Positions 1 through 13,248 of a stretch of DNA of 64,000 nt are shown here, piece after piece; the stretch's first letter is position 1, and each line of letters opens with the position of its first letter. The DNA lies in the NCBI GenBank assembly GCA_022578605.1, contig MU394094.1:248001-312000 (forward strand), given 5' to 3'. Source of the stretch: Camillea tinctor. Taxonomy: Eukaryota > Ascomycota > Sordariomycetes > Xylariales > Xylariaceae. The translations under genes and the position numbers were made by a program. Under the pieces are notes generated by a model that made no database searches, was not told the DNA's origin, and saw only the letters and a list, made by a program, of their open reading frames with translations.

Positions 1-519
1 TTTGCTTGAAGGAACGTTACTATATTTTTATATTTTTTTTTCTTTCTTTCCCTCTCTCTTCCCTTGTCCGATGTTTTCCCTGTCTCTCTGTATGGTTTTT
101 ATTCCGCTTTTTATCTTATTACTCGATACCCATAGGGAGGGGTAAAGCAGGGGGAAAGGGGCTACGGAGTATTCTCCATGTATTTCGGACATAACGTCAT
201 TCGATCTTCCCGAGATGCAAAATGCCCCGCTTTGAATATACGGCACCTTCGGGTCGGACCTTACCTCGCTCAAATGTACTTAGGTACATATCTGCCTACT
301 ACATAGTGTATTTACTGCATCTTACAAACCTCACCAATGTACTACATAAGATCTGACCTTAATCAAGGTTATGCTTATTATGATGACTAACATGGTACTA
401 CTTCACCTAGGTACCTAGGTACAGTACCTACAATCCTTCTCCCCCTCTATCCGCCACCCCCGTCTTCTTCGCCTCTTCTTCCTCTTCCCCCTTTTCTCTT
501 CTCCTCACTACTTGAGTCA
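1..519. other. intergenic sequence and CT-rich leader region upstream of the GST gene
   Basis: I see no gene here. The sequence holds a doubled palindromic ACCTAGGTACCTAGGTAC tract at 405-422. A pyrimidine-rich stretch follows at about 434-510, the kind often found just upstream of fungal transcription starts. The short open frames at the left edge start at non-ATG codons and are low-complexity. Confidence 0.5.
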
Positions 520-705
520 ATGTTGGTGTGTAGAGCTCAGCCTTCCCTCCTCCACCATACCATTCGTCGTATACTACTACCTACCAGCACGAGATCAATT
601 GCCTTCCTCACCAACACTTACACTAACAGTTCCTTCAATCCTAGCACTAACACTAACACCAATCCCAATAATCTTCCCTTCTCTACCCCCCACCACTACA
701 CTACC

Positions 706-1652
706 ATGTCGGCCCCCAAACGCCAAAAGTCCTCCAAGGACGTACCCTACGAGCTCATCTACTGGCCCAGCATCCCCGGCCGTGGCGAATACATCCGCCT
801 CGCCCTTGAGGAGGCCGGGGCCCCCTACACCGACACAGCCCACATCGAAAAGGGCGTCGACACGGTGCTGGCCCAGGTCGCCGACTCCAACACCGGCGAC
901 GACACCAACCCGCCCCCCTTGGCGCCTCCCATCCTGCGCCACGGCGATCTGATCATCAGCCAGACCTCCAACATTCTGATGTACCTCGCCCCGCGCCTGG
1001 GTCTCATCCCCGACGCGGACCAGGACCCGGACGCGCCCTGGAAGGTCAACGCGCTCGTGCTGACCGCCCTTGATGGCCTGAGCAACGAGGTGCACGACTG
1101 CCACCACCCCATCGCTTCGGGGCTGTACTACGAGGACCAGAAGGAGGAGAGCCTGCGGAGGACCAAGGACTTCGTGCAGAACCGGCTGCCCAAGTTTCTG
1201 GGCTACTTCGAGCGCGTGCTCCAGGGCAAGGCGAGCGGCGACGGACCATGGCTGTATGGCGGGACGTTGACGTACGCGGATTTGGTGCTGTTCCAGGTAT
1301 GTTCGTAATGCATTGTTCCGTGGGCATTAGTCGAGGGGATAATCAGAGAGAGAAAAGGGGAGGTGATGCGCTGTTGTGACAAAAGTTACTAACAAAATTA
1401 TAATCAAAGTGTATCGACGGCACCAAGTTCGCCTTCCGCAAGGCCATGACTACCGCCCAAGTGTCGGGCAAGTATGTCCACGTCTTCAAGCTGTACGACT
1501 CAGTCAAGGAGCGCCCGCGAATCAAGGAGTACCTCGCCAGCGAGCGGAGACAAGACTACTCCCTAGGCCTTTACAGGTGGTACCCCGAGCTCGACATCGA
1601 GGCCGAGGTTGTCGCCCCTGAAGGGTCGGAGGCTACGGGCGGGAAGGCTTGA
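706..1652 (+). CDS. glutathione S-transferase, two exons, with a possible longer mitochondrial form
   Basis: This is a soluble glutathione S-transferase, expected to conjugate glutathione to electrophiles. Exons are 706-1296 and 1410-1652. The 113-nt intron has GTATGT, a TACTAAC branch site and a CAAAG acceptor, and splicing keeps frame across LVLFQ/CIDGTK, giving 277 aa. The thioredoxin-like N-terminal domain opens with YELIYWPSIPGRGEYIRLAL, where the Tyr and the GRGEYIR helix are typical of the glutathione site. The cis-Pro and SNAIL-type segments follow as APPILRHGDLIISQTSNILMY, read as two adjoining pieces. An all-helical C-terminal domain with LTYADLVLFQ completes the fold. The ATG at 706 lies at the usual family start. 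However, an in-frame ATG at 520 with no intervening stop would add 62 residues that are basic and lack acidic residues, which looks like a mitochondrial presequence. The exact GST class is uncertain. Confidence 0.9.
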
Positions 1653-2784
1653 TTCCGTAAATAAGGCTCCTAGGCACTTGCTATCTAAGGTTTAAGTACC
1701 AGTAGATAGTAAGTAATAACATTAGGTAGTTGCCTATAAGTTGGCTAGGATACAAAGAGGGTAGACATGTGGGAGAGTAATTTCTCTCCCTCCCCTCTTC
1801 TCGAGATGTATCATATAGCTGCCTACCTAGGTTATATGCTATGCTAAGAAAAGAAAGTAATAAAGTGAAACATAATAAAGTAAGATTTAGCAACCCGCCC
1901 TATATTTATCATGTTTCCCTTATGTAGATGAGGTAGAGTATAGGTCTGTTGCAGTTGGCGTCTATGTCTTTTGCAGATATTTATTCTTCCCCGAATCGTT
2001 TTTGATAGAATTCGGTTTGGTTCGCCTCCAGCAATGTCTATTAAGTATGTACCTGTACTTACGAATACGGAACCCGGCATGTAGATTCATATATTCAATG
2101 TATAGAAAGGTAGACTGTATCAATAAATATACTATAGCATGTCATTTCATGCATTACCACCCCCTAATCCTAACCCCACACAATGTTACCCCTTTTCCCC
2201 CTGATTCCTTCTCTCTTCTCCAACTTCCAGTTCAGTTATCAGTGGATAGAAGGGATAGAAGCGCTAGATGGACTCCTTCTCCGCGTCAAGCTACCGCCCC
2301 CCTCCCCCCCCTCTTCTTTTTCGCTCACATTAGCTAGGGCTTTGGGGGTCTTCTACTTACTAACTCCGGTTAGATATATGCTTGGTGACTTACTGAAGTT
2401 ATAGCCTTCCTAGTTAATATCAGGTTTTATTCTAACCTAGGTAAGTAGATAAGTGCTAGACACATACCTATATACCTAGTAGTCAAACTGAAAAGTTTGA
2501 GGCTAGGCACTTTATTAAGGAGATGGATCTAGATAGAATGGGGTAGTAAATTTATTTCTATCTTTTCTAATAGGTTATCATGGCAAGTAACCCATATAAA
2601 GGGCTCGAACGGAGAAGAAATGCTATGAGTAGGGAAGGTGTTCTAGTCACGAGAAGAGACTAACGAGGTAGTGTGTGGATTACCTGATATGTAGCCAGAA
2701 ATTTTTCATAATGCTTTGGGATATAAGAACTGCGAGAATGAAGAGGTGGCAACAGAAGGTAGAGATATGGGGTATATAGATGGT

Positions 2785-2830
2785 GGATGGATGGATGGAT
2801 GGATGGATGGATGGGTGGGTGGGTGGGTGG
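2785..2830. repeat. GGAT/GGGT tetranucleotide microsatellite
   Basis: Seven GGAT units pass directly into four GGGT units. The change of unit inside one array suggests a point mutation that then spread by slippage. It lies far from any recognised gene. Confidence 0.9.
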
Positions 2831-5800
2831 ATAGACTAGATAGGAGGAGGCTTGTTATCTATGAATATGTGAATATATACCTAGTTAACCTGTTATATGT
2901 AGATAACTTCCACGGTATAGGTTTCACGCCTTACCTAGGTACTTAAGCTTTCCTATCAATAAGTAATTAATGAAAGGTGACTTACGCCACGCTTATATCT
3001 TAAAAGATAGGAAAATGCTTAATGAAAATTGTTGACGCTGTAAAACCATAAAATCTCAGCACTGTCGGCTAATGTGGAATACTATTGCATTTGTGTCAAC
3101 ACATCTTATGCCCTCCAATTCTACTTTTTTTTAAAATATGAGCACATTATTCTCTCAAGGACGAGTAATAGCCATGATATTATCATTTTTATTGAAATGG
3201 TAGGATATAGTTGTATCCTGTGGTATTTCTTATATCTATTTAACTAAATTATACCAACAGCGTGGCATTAGAATATACTGACTGACTAGATATATTTTGG
3301 AAGCTATGTGTCCTTTGCTGATCTTAAACAGGTGTCTTCTCAACTACATCCTGAAGTTGAATATTGAAACTACCCAACGGGTATTTCAAACTCCTAGTTA
3401 ATACTTGTGACAAGGGGTCTTAGCTTGGAACATTAGAGTCATATTCAACTGATAATTCTCTTATGGTCTCAAGGAGTCTTAAGGTTCTAAGTTCTCCTGG
3501 ATCCCATGTCGAGAATTATGCTCCTATTTATACATTTCCAGTCAAACCAGGGAGCAAGATATCTATAAACATCTTGTACCTAGCTCTTGTTCTCGTCTTA
3601 TATGTGTAGTGTATTTCTATGAGGCTTTTGTAATAACTATTTCATCCGGATATCAAGGGAAGGAATTTTAGCATCCAATTCATGTAATAAATGACAATAT
3701 GTACCTTGTAATGGAACAAAAAGTGTTTGATTTATAAGTAAGGGCATCAGACGTGGTTCTAGTTCTATTCTCCTATATAATAATTTCGTCCTGACCCAGG
3801 CCCATATTGGGGCCCTCGAAATAGGATGTCCATATCGACCTCACCTAAGCATTCAGATCCCTTTCTTTCCCTATTCTTCAATAATAAAGATAAAAGAACG
3901 AGAAAAATTAGAACCATGACTATAATACAGTTTTTGGTCCAGGGGGTTCGTATCACTTATTTTCAGATAATTAAAAAGTGAATTTTATGAGAACCCCCGG
4001 ATCCAAAACCCAATATCAATTAGTTTCTGATATAATATAGAACGTATTTTGAAATACAATTCAACTTTCAGCCATCAGCTCCAAACAAGTCTCATAATGT
4101 AAATCGCATCATTACTGGACAATAGACTTGGAATAGGGGGACATCATCTACGGCTGCCTCTACTGAGGTGTCTATCAAGCATATACCCCTTTCTTCCCCT
4201 ATTAGAACTATATCTTCGATATCCTCACCGCTTCGTTATCCTCCCAGGCCATAATCTGGATGTGACACAAATATAGAAGCGCTTAACTCGGCAGGTGAGC
4301 TGTCTCGTCCATTTCTTCTAGCTTTATTTAAGACCAAAAAAGCGAGTTAAGTAGCACAGTGTAGCTAAATTACCCAGTTTTTTTTTTGTTTAGAAATGCG
4401 ATTCCAGTGTTAGTTCGTTCTCGATGGAAGCCAGGTAGACTCTATACTATCACTATGCCAATGCAAAATTACACACTCGGATTATAACCAAAGAATACTC
4501 TCTAGAATATTGAATACGTTGACTGTGGTTGTCTAGCTAAGTACATGAGTCACTCACACGAATATTAATCCAGCAGCTCAAGTAGAGAATCAAAGAGTGA
4601 GGATGTTAATCGTTCAAGAGAAAGCCGTGTGGTGTTAGACAAGTGATAGCTTCAAACACAGAAGAAAAGGAGGAACGGTGCGAATTCTGTCTAAACAAAA
4701 ATCTAATGCCTTACAACTTAGCTTCCTCCTCCCCCATCACCACTGTTATTTGAGAAACTTGAAAGACGTCGTAATTTAACGTAGCTACCTAGGTAGATAT
4801 CCACTCACAAGGTTCCACTTGCCATGTGGACTTAATCATTGTCTACCAACTATCTAAGTTACATACAGGTAGGTAGATAATACCCAAGGCATTCTTACAT
4901 TCACATACCGAGACGCGTTTCTGACCGAGGAACTTGCCGCACTTTTCGCGCGTATGGGTGTAGTGTAGTAATGGGCAAATGGATTAATCACACCGGGTTT
5001 TCCTGGCTCAAACCAATCAACCAGCTAGTCCTGATATCTAAACGGACCTCTTAAGTAACGGGACAACGTGGCTAGATCCCGATGTCAAAGTCGGTCACGA
5101 GGGTGCCGTACAATAGCTTAGCCGCTAAGGATATGTAACTATCACTTTTGGTCGACACCGGTGTTCTGTTCCGATATTTGATTTGACAGGGGAGAGATAT
5201 GGGACTACGTTTTGTCTATTACACTTACATACACTAGACTTGCTCGATGTTAGGTTATGGAATGGTTCAATATCCCGTTCCGTAAGCCTAAGAGACCAAG
5301 TGACCACTTCTTTTACACATTTACAGACATGCTTCTACTAAACCGTGTTTTCTGTTCTTATATACTAACCTACTGTCTTATCTAGTATCAACTCAAATTG
5401 GCTTACTTTAGATACATGGGTGTTTTATATAAAAGCCAAGAAAAGACATGGCTTATTCAAAATACTCCCAAAGGGAAATCAGCTCATCGTCTTGACTTGG
5501 GTTTTACAAATCCGAGCCCGGCTTCGATAGCGAAGAAAATAAAAAGTAAAAGCCGTTGGCGTCGGCATGCATTGATCCTCTTATTACCTACAACCATGTA
5601 AATGAGGCGCTCAGGAACCCATCTCATTTGACGCCAGCGACAAGCCACGCCGGCGCCCCTACACAGGGCCGGCGATGAATTGATTGGTTTACCACAACAT
5701 TTCCCGGCAAAAGCCAGGGCTGGGCGCTGGAACTAACCTTATTGCGGTTTCGAGGTAGGGCTGAATAGTGTCGGCGGTGGCTTGAAATCGGGTTAGCTTG

Positions 5801-8107
5801 GCACAGAATTCAAGGCGGCTCCTACAGTTCTGTTATGTTCTTTTCCCCATACACATCGCAGCGCCGACGTCAATCGAAGTTCGTTATGCTCGGGAAAACA
5901 CGAAATGAAAAGAACCGGGAGTTGCGTCCTTGTCGGCGATCGATGAGGATTGGTTGGTTCTGTAATGATCAATCAAGTCGGAAGCTGTGGTTGTAGGCTT
6001 GTAGCTCACCTGCTTAGGTTAGGTAGGTAGGTTAGTTAACTTTCTACTCATAAAGTATATGCTGCGTAGACGGATAATGGAGATGAGAAATCGAGAGCAA
6101 GAATTCATGTTTGTTTTTATTTTATTTTTTAAAGTTATCATACCTTACAACATTTCTGATGTAATTTATACGATTACCACAAAGTCCTTGAGACTTTAGA
6201 GAATCGAAGTCATGAAAAAGGGAAATGCTTTATTGGGTTAGGTATTATAAGTCGGGGAAACTTATTATGTTAGCACCATGCATACATAACCGACATGTAT
6301 TGATGTCTTCATTAGCTAGGTTGGACGAAGAAGGTAACCTGCATCAATGCGTTTGAGACGAGCTCGAGAATAGAATCGGTCTCAGTCGAATGTCTTACCT
6401 AACCTAGGGAAGTTGACAAAAGGTCAGGCGCGCACACGGCCCGTATATGAGACTTGGCTCGCGTTGTAAGTCACGCAAGGCTAAGTTGACGATGGCAGTG
6501 GCAACGCAATTCTGAGCTTTTCAACAGTCCATTCTAGAATACGTTATACGTTATACTGGATGCATCGCCCCACGGGGGTGGAATAGAGGGGCTATACATG
6601 GCATGATCATCGGACCCCAATAACCAACCAATAAATTCAGGGTCTTTCCCTAGATTTCTGTCTATCGGGGTCCGGCGAGATCGTGTGTTACCCGATTTTC
6701 GGGGACGTTCCATAAGTAAATGTGGTGTAATATAACTTATAGGTTACTCAGGTATGTACTAGGTAGTGTAATGCGAACTGCATTGTGCATTGGCTAGGTT
6801 GTTAGGTTGTTTGGAGGGGGAAAGAAGGCTCTAACTCGGCGAAAAGAAAAAAGAATCTTACTATCTATCACTTGACAACGCACCACCCTTTATTTTTTTT
6901 TACTCAACCACCTAACCTAGTGCTAATACCTAACGTCCCATTCGGAATTATCGTGTTATTGTTCTTTTTTTTTTTTTTCTTCCTTTTCTTCTTTTTCTTC
7001 TTCCTCTTTCGTTTGCACTTTAAACTATGCATTATGTTAGATAAGATCAGAAAATACCTATAACTCCTTACCTAGGTAAGTTCATACCTCTTATCTTAAG
7101 GTTTCTATGTCAATTGAGTTCAAGTTACAACGTACTAGAAGACAAAACCTCATGCAAACTAATACTCAGTAGTAAAGTCTATACAGCTGTGGCTGAATTC
7201 CAGCAGTGCGAAACACCGCCACCAACTGCAGTGCCCAGGCGGGTCTAACCTAGGGCGGCTAGGGTGATTTAATGGAGTTGCTTACGATCCGTTATCTACC
7301 TATCAATCACAGATCTATGAACCTATCTTGTCATTATCTCGTCCAAACCCGACGCGGACCCCGGCGGTGGTGCCGGTGGCTATAATAGCAAAGCACAGCA
7401 CAACTTGATATCTAGCTTAAAGTTATCAATCGCATATCGCGTTAAAGATTCGTTAGGATATATGCAGTGTAGATATGGAGAACTAAATAACTACATCTAT
7501 ATACCTTAATAAAGAGTATTGCATATTCCGGAAAAAAGAGATCCATAATGATCGAATTGTATCTAATTTCAAATTCTAAGCTTTTAGCGTTCCCCTTCCC
7601 CCTCACTCTCCTCCGTGCGAGTCAGTCGTGAGGAGTCCCCAACTTTGTAACATACCCACGATAAAAAATGGCGAATAATCATTGAAACAGAAATTGATGA
7701 CGCGGGTCCCGATCACTATTTTACTTTAGCTTATGTACTTTATAAAAAACGTAGTAGGTTTAGTCCACCGAAGGAGGAAAAAGAAACTAAAAGAAGTAGA
7801 AGAGGTAGAATAATAAAATTGACAAAAGGGGCATGCCCAGCCGTTGAAAGCGAAAAATTACATAACCTTACATAGATGTACATTAGAAAACGGACAATCG
7901 TTGTTTTTGTTAAACGCGAGAACGGTCGCATGGTTTTTTTTCTAACTACCCATGGGGAGATGACTTGATAAGAAAGGATCCTAAGCTCCTGATCGTTGCA
8001 ACGTTGTTATGCATTCCGCCATCTCGTTTCCCTACATAGGTACTCATGTGATAACCTAACCAAAAGTAAGGTACCGATGCTTGATAAGCATGTTATTCGA
8101 ATTTCCC

Positions 8108-8141
8108 TTCCATTTCCATTTCCATTTCCATTTCCGTTTCC
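8108..8141. repeat. CCATTT hexanucleotide microsatellite
   Basis: About five tandem CCATTT units end in degenerate CCGTTTCC. It lies in the gene-poor region upstream of the hexose transporter. Confidence 0.85.
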
Positions 8142-9992
8142 TTTTACTTACATGTTTATTACAGTTTCAACTTTGTTCAACCCCAATACCTTAATTCAGA
8201 TAACCACGCCAACCTTAATATGTATAGGTAGGTAACCTAACTATAACTGTAACCGTAACTCTAACTCTAACTACTTTAACCACTTATATCCCCTCCTCCC
8301 ATGTTGTGTTACTTATACATACATATGTCTAAATGTATGGATGCATGGATCCATGGGTTATGTATCTATGTAGATCAGGTAGATACACTGCATATGAGGA
8401 CATGTAAGTCATTGATGATGCCGTGCGTGCGACATCTCAAACTTACTACCTTGTTACTTACTGCTACTATCTTTACTTGCTTATGCACGGATCAAACCCC
8501 ACTTCCACTTTCACTTCCAAGGAATGAGAGACACGAACAACGACAAAAAATACATCTGGAGTCGTAATCTTCTTTTCATCGGAGGTTAGACACACTTCTA
8601 TACTATATTCCTAGTCCTACTGGAAACGGTTATCCTGGTATCGTCGGTGATACTTCTTCTTTTCCTTGTAATCCCTTCATCCACCTGTCCCAAAGAACGG
8701 CGTTGTTGCTAGTCGGGGCGCTTTTCCTCACACCTACCAACCCAATTATCTGGTTTCGCAAGTGCAATGGTGTGGGTGGCTCTTCTCCAGATTATCCCAC
8801 ATATTTGAGATAAAAAGATTTTGAGGAAGCCCCAGAAAGATTTCAAGTGAAGTTGAGGGGGCCCAAGGGGTAAAAGGGGAAAAGGGAAAAGTAGGAGGCG
8901 TCGAGGGGGGATTTGGCCGTGAATGAGGCTTCTAGAACGACGGTGTCTCCATCACGAGATGGTGGATTGGGGGAGGCTGGAGCATTGCAAAAAAATTTTC
9001 AATTACGAATGATTGGCCGGTGTTTCACTCGATAGGTTTTGGTAAGATATCAGACAAGAGGAACAACAACAAAAAAAAAGTTGATACATACCCGCTCATA
9101 TTTTATTTCCGATCGTGGGCCGCTCGCAGAGCCGCTTTTACTCCACAACAGGACCGACTCGGTACTTGCTCGGCCACTAACAAAAATACTCGCGTGTTAT
9201 GGTTACGATTCTTGACAGTGCCTGAGTTGTTATGGGACGATGATCATGGTCGACAATTCTCGGCCAGAAGTGAAGTATTCCAAACCCATCGTCTATAGAC
9301 AAGAAAGAGAGACAGGACATATCACGGAGCTTCACCATTTTACTGATCAGAGTTCGCAGGGCAAGCTATGTAAGACCAAACCTATCTAGGAGCCCCTTTA
9401 AGGTTCTCGGCGAACAGCGGCGTCCTGGTACTAAGATGACTAGTATAGCTCCCGAGATTCCGGTGGGTCTCCAAGCCCGGCGCTTCTGATGAATAAATGA
9501 CGAAACTTCTACTGTCCGGGCCCTCCGACGGACAGCCCAGGGCCAAGGTCAGGTCCGCTGATCAGAAAAAAAAAAAGAGAAAGAACTGGCCAAAATCCAC
9601 TATCCACCTGCGACCATCCACTATCGTATTCTCACTGTTCTTTTTCTTTTCTTTTCTGTTTATTCTGGAATGGGCCCATCCAATTATATGGGCCGTTGGT
9701 CGAGAGATCCGACTGCGGCAATTCCAGTTTTCGGGTCTCACGACTCAAGGTGGTCACCCGGTAGTACGGGCTGACGCACAAGGGGAGACCCGACGATGGG
9801 TTCCCCTATCCATACTTTGCCAGTCCTTAAAAGCAACCTGGAGCCCCTGAGTTGATACCCTCTCTCTCCAGCTTTTACCCCAGCCCATCCACACCCCAAT
9901 CAACATTGATTGAACTCTATTGAGTCTCAAGGAAAGATAAACACAACCTCACTCAACCCCCCTCCCCTCCTATAGCTGTAAAGCAAACAGCA

Positions 9993-11830
9993 ATGCCCTT
10001 CCTCAAACGTCACGCCGATCAGGTGGAAAAGACATCTGAAGGGAATGGCGAGTCCTCGAGCGCTGCCGCCAATGGCGGCCCAGTGAAGCAAGAAGCTACC
10101 ACTCTTTCACCTGCAGCGGTAGCCGAGCAGAAGGTTACCTTCATAGCTGTCTTCCTAGGAATGGTCGCCAGTATTGGTGGCTTCATGTTTGGATATGTTA
10201 GGTGAGTTGAAAAAGCAAGCCGGCAAGCAAGCCAGCAAAGCTATCCTTCCCTCGAACCTTTTCCCGCCACCCCCCTATTTCATCTTCCCACATAACCAAA
10301 GAGATCTACTGGCTGACCAAACTCCTATCTATACAGCGGTCAAATTTCTGGTTACTTTGCCATGGACAACTACGCCGAACGTTTTGGTCAGAGAAATGCA
10401 GACGGTTCATATACGTTTGATGCGTCAAGACAAGGAACGATCACCGGTCTCATGCCGGTCGGATGTCTTATCGGTGCTCTGGTGGCCGGAAAGTTGGCAG
10501 ATGTGATAGGTCGCCGTCTTGCTATCTCGGTAACTGCTCTGTGGGCTTGCGTCGGAACCATCATTGAGATCTCCTCTGAGCACGCCTGGGTACAATTCGC
10601 CGTTGGCCGTCTGGTCACTGGTTGCTCCATCGGTGCTCTCTCCGTCGTCGTCCCCATGTACCAGTCTGAAAGCAGCCCGGCTATCATCCGTGGTATTCTC
10701 GTGTCGACCTATCAACTCTTCATTACCCTCGGTATCTGGACCAGTTACATGGTGGACTGGGGCACGTCGAAGATGACTTCCACCGCTTCCTGGCGTATCC
10801 CCAACGGTCTCGGCTTCCTCTGGTCGCTCATCCTCTGCGTCGGTATCCTTTTCCTTCCCGAGTCTCCCCGATTCGCCTACGCCAAGGGCCGCGAAGACGA
10901 GGCACGACACACCATCGCGAGACTGGCCGGTGTTGATGACCACGCCCGCGTCGTTAGCGATCAGCTCACTCAGATCCGTGTCAAGCTAGAGGAAGAGAAG
11001 TCCCAGGGCAAGGCTAAGGTTACAGAAATCTTCACCGGCCCCCGCATGATGTACCGAACTCTCCTAGGTGTTGTTCTGCAGGCTGGCCAGCAATTGACCG
11101 GTGCCAATTTCTTCTTCTACTACGGTACCACTGTCTTCGCCGCGACCGGTCTCTCCAACAGCTACATCACCCAGATCATCCTCGGTACTGTCAACGTCGT
11201 CTGTACCTTCGGCGGTCTTTGGGTTGTACAAAAGGTCGGCCGCAGAAAGGCCCTCATCGCCGGCGCTGCTTGGATGTTTATGTGCTTCATGGTCTACGCG
11301 TTCGTCGGCCAATACGCCCTGGATTCGACCAACCCCCAGAACACCCCGCAAGCTGGTGCTGCTCTGATTGTCTTCTCCTGCCTTGCCATTGCTGCTTTCG
11401 CCACCACCTGGGGACCTCTCGTGTGGGCCGTCGTCGCTGAACTGTACCCGTCCCGCTACCGAGCCCCCGCTATGGCCCTGGCCACCGCATCCAACTGGTT
11501 CTGGAATTTCATGATCTCCTTCTTGTAAGCAATCCCATTCTCATCTCTTCTGTCTATAAGTTTATTGTACTGACTCCTTTCTTCCCCAGTACCCGATTCA
11601 TCACCGACTCCATCCACTACTGGTATGGTCTCGTCTTCGCCGGATGTTGTTTGGCCCTCGTCGTTATCGTCTACTTCTTCGTTATTGAGACCAAGGACCG
11701 CAGTCTCGAGGAGATAGACACCATGTACATCCTCCACGTGAATCCGATCAAGTCTGTTGATTGGGACGGCAGCAAGGCCCCCGAGCACCACGCCGGGGAC
11801 TCGTCCGCCGAGGAACATGTTGAGGTGTAA
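9993..11830 (+). CDS. MFS sugar transporter (hexose transporter family), three exons
   Basis: This is a plasma-membrane hexose/H+ symporter-type or facilitator protein of the sugar porter family, 545 aa. Exons are 9993-10201, 10337-11524 and 11590-11830. Joins are in frame: FGYVSGQISGYFAMDNY at the first and NFMISFFTRFITD at the second. Family motifs seen in order are GFMFGYVSGQISGYFAM in TM1, the GKLADVIGRR loop, GRLVTGCSIGAL, PESPRFAYAKGR before the central loop, QQLTGANFFFYYG in TM7, VGRRKALIAG, AELYPSRYRAPAMA and the C-terminal ETKDRSLEEIDTMY. The N-terminus has a 45-residue hydrophilic tail rich in Ser, Ala and Glu. The C-terminal tail is short, so a long-tailed Rgt2/Snf3-type sensor is unlikely. 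The substrate is inferred from the family only. Confidence 0.95.
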
Positions 11831-13248
11831 GGAAGAAGAAAAAATGAAATAAATGTTTAAATGAATGAATTAGGAAAGAAGAAAATGGAAAGGAACCAAA
11901 AAGCATTTTTATATAACTGTTTTTATTCTCTTTTCTGTTGTTGGTGTTGTTGTCGCTGAAAGGATATAGATATTCTATATCATGTATATACCCCCACAAA
12001 CCATGCATACATAGCATAGATATCCCACTTAAACGTTAATTTATTACTATCTACGAGCACCAGACCTTCCTTACGAATCTTACTGCCTATCTCAATCGAC
12101 CTATTTAACTAGTTATTTACCATATATGTGTCTATAATCTGTCAGAAATAGCTCAAATCCGCAAGAGACTGAAGGTACCGAGATGCTGCTAATACAGTTA
12201 CTACAACTTGGTCTATGGAGATTTTATAGGAGAGATGTAGAAGAAATAGTTCAAGAATTCCCCATATGAGATTTCTTTTTGAATATATTAAGTATCCTTT
12301 CAAATCTGTCGTATTATGTGGCTCATGTTACAATTTGTTTAACCCAGCAGCCTAGGTAGCAGATAAACTTGATTTATAGGTTTACGGGACAGCTATACAT
12401 GTTTATATATGCCAGCGAAGCTCATCTATACCTAGTAAATATAATATAACGTGTCATGTCATTATTTCTTAGGTTTCATGGCAACTACATGGAAAGCCAC
12501 CCACAATTATTTAGTTATTAGAAAACTAGGAAAATGCCTTTCATGAAACCAACGAGTTGGAGGGTCCCTAATCCTCACCCCTGCTTGCCGAAAGATTGCT
12601 GTTGATTTGTATCTATGTAGCCAGGTTGGATATACACATGACTTTCAATTGTCATCTCTTTTGTGTATGTGTTATGTGGTCATGAGCACTAATAAGAGAT
12701 ACTTGCATGTGTATTTCTTTACAGAATCTTGATATACTTACAACCTGTAGCATAATCTAAACTAGTATACCATTCCCACTTCATAGGCACTCATATCACA
12801 TACAAATATACCTTCGAGGAGGGCATTCACCAGTTACAGGTATGACTCAGCCTCATATTTATGAGACGTACTGGCTTTGTGCTGGTTCATGTGCTGAGTT
12901 CTGTGCTTATTGCTGTACCGAATTCTGTGCTGATTGCCGTGTCGAGTGCTGAAGATGTTGCTGTATAGACCTTTCCTTGTCTCAACATAGCTTTGAGTAG
13001 CATTATCAGCCAGGGGTGAAGATGTCGTTACAAGCCGTTTGAATATGGAAAAGCTGGGTTCCCTAGAGCTTAAATCGAGAAAGTCTACTCTGAGTTCAGC
13101 TCAGTTATGTATAAAGACTCAGATTTATCGCTTGTAAAAGATTCGTCTCTCCATTCAACATCACAACCATCTTCGCACTTGCACAATAAATCTAGAAGCC
13201 ACAACCACCAGAAACTATCTTTACATATATCATAGGATACCACCCACC
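11831..13248. other. intergenic region between the hexose transporter and a small accessory gene
   Basis: No gene is supported. A degenerate GTGCTGAGTTCTGTGC-like short tandem pattern occurs at about 12889-12950 (repeated TGCTGA-TTGC-TG words). The final 100 bases are A/C-rich and end in CACCCACCATGG, a good fungal start context for the next gene. Confidence 0.45.

Larger units (their letters stand above)
1653..9992. other. gene-poor intergenic region of about 8.3 kb
   Basis: No open frame here shows recognisable protein features. Those present are short, and several begin at non-ATG codons. The sequence is moderately AT-rich, with many T and A homopolymers, microsatellites (listed separately) and recurrent TACCTAGGTA palindromes at 2932, 4786 and 7069. 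The last 150 bases before the hexose transporter are pyrimidine-rich (for example CCCCCTCCCCTCC at about 9958) and probably form its core promoter and leader. A non-coding RNA cannot be excluded. Confidence 0.45.

Noticed and set aside
595..1107. 170-codon minus-strand open frame opposite the GST gene
   Set aside because: It is antisense to a clear GST exon with high third-position GC. The Gly/Val-rich translation is typical of a shadow frame.
9497..9850. 117-codon frame upstream of the hexose transporter
   Set aside because: It contains a Lys run and a Phe/Ser run from homopolymers, and no domain is recognisable. It overlaps the likely promoter region.
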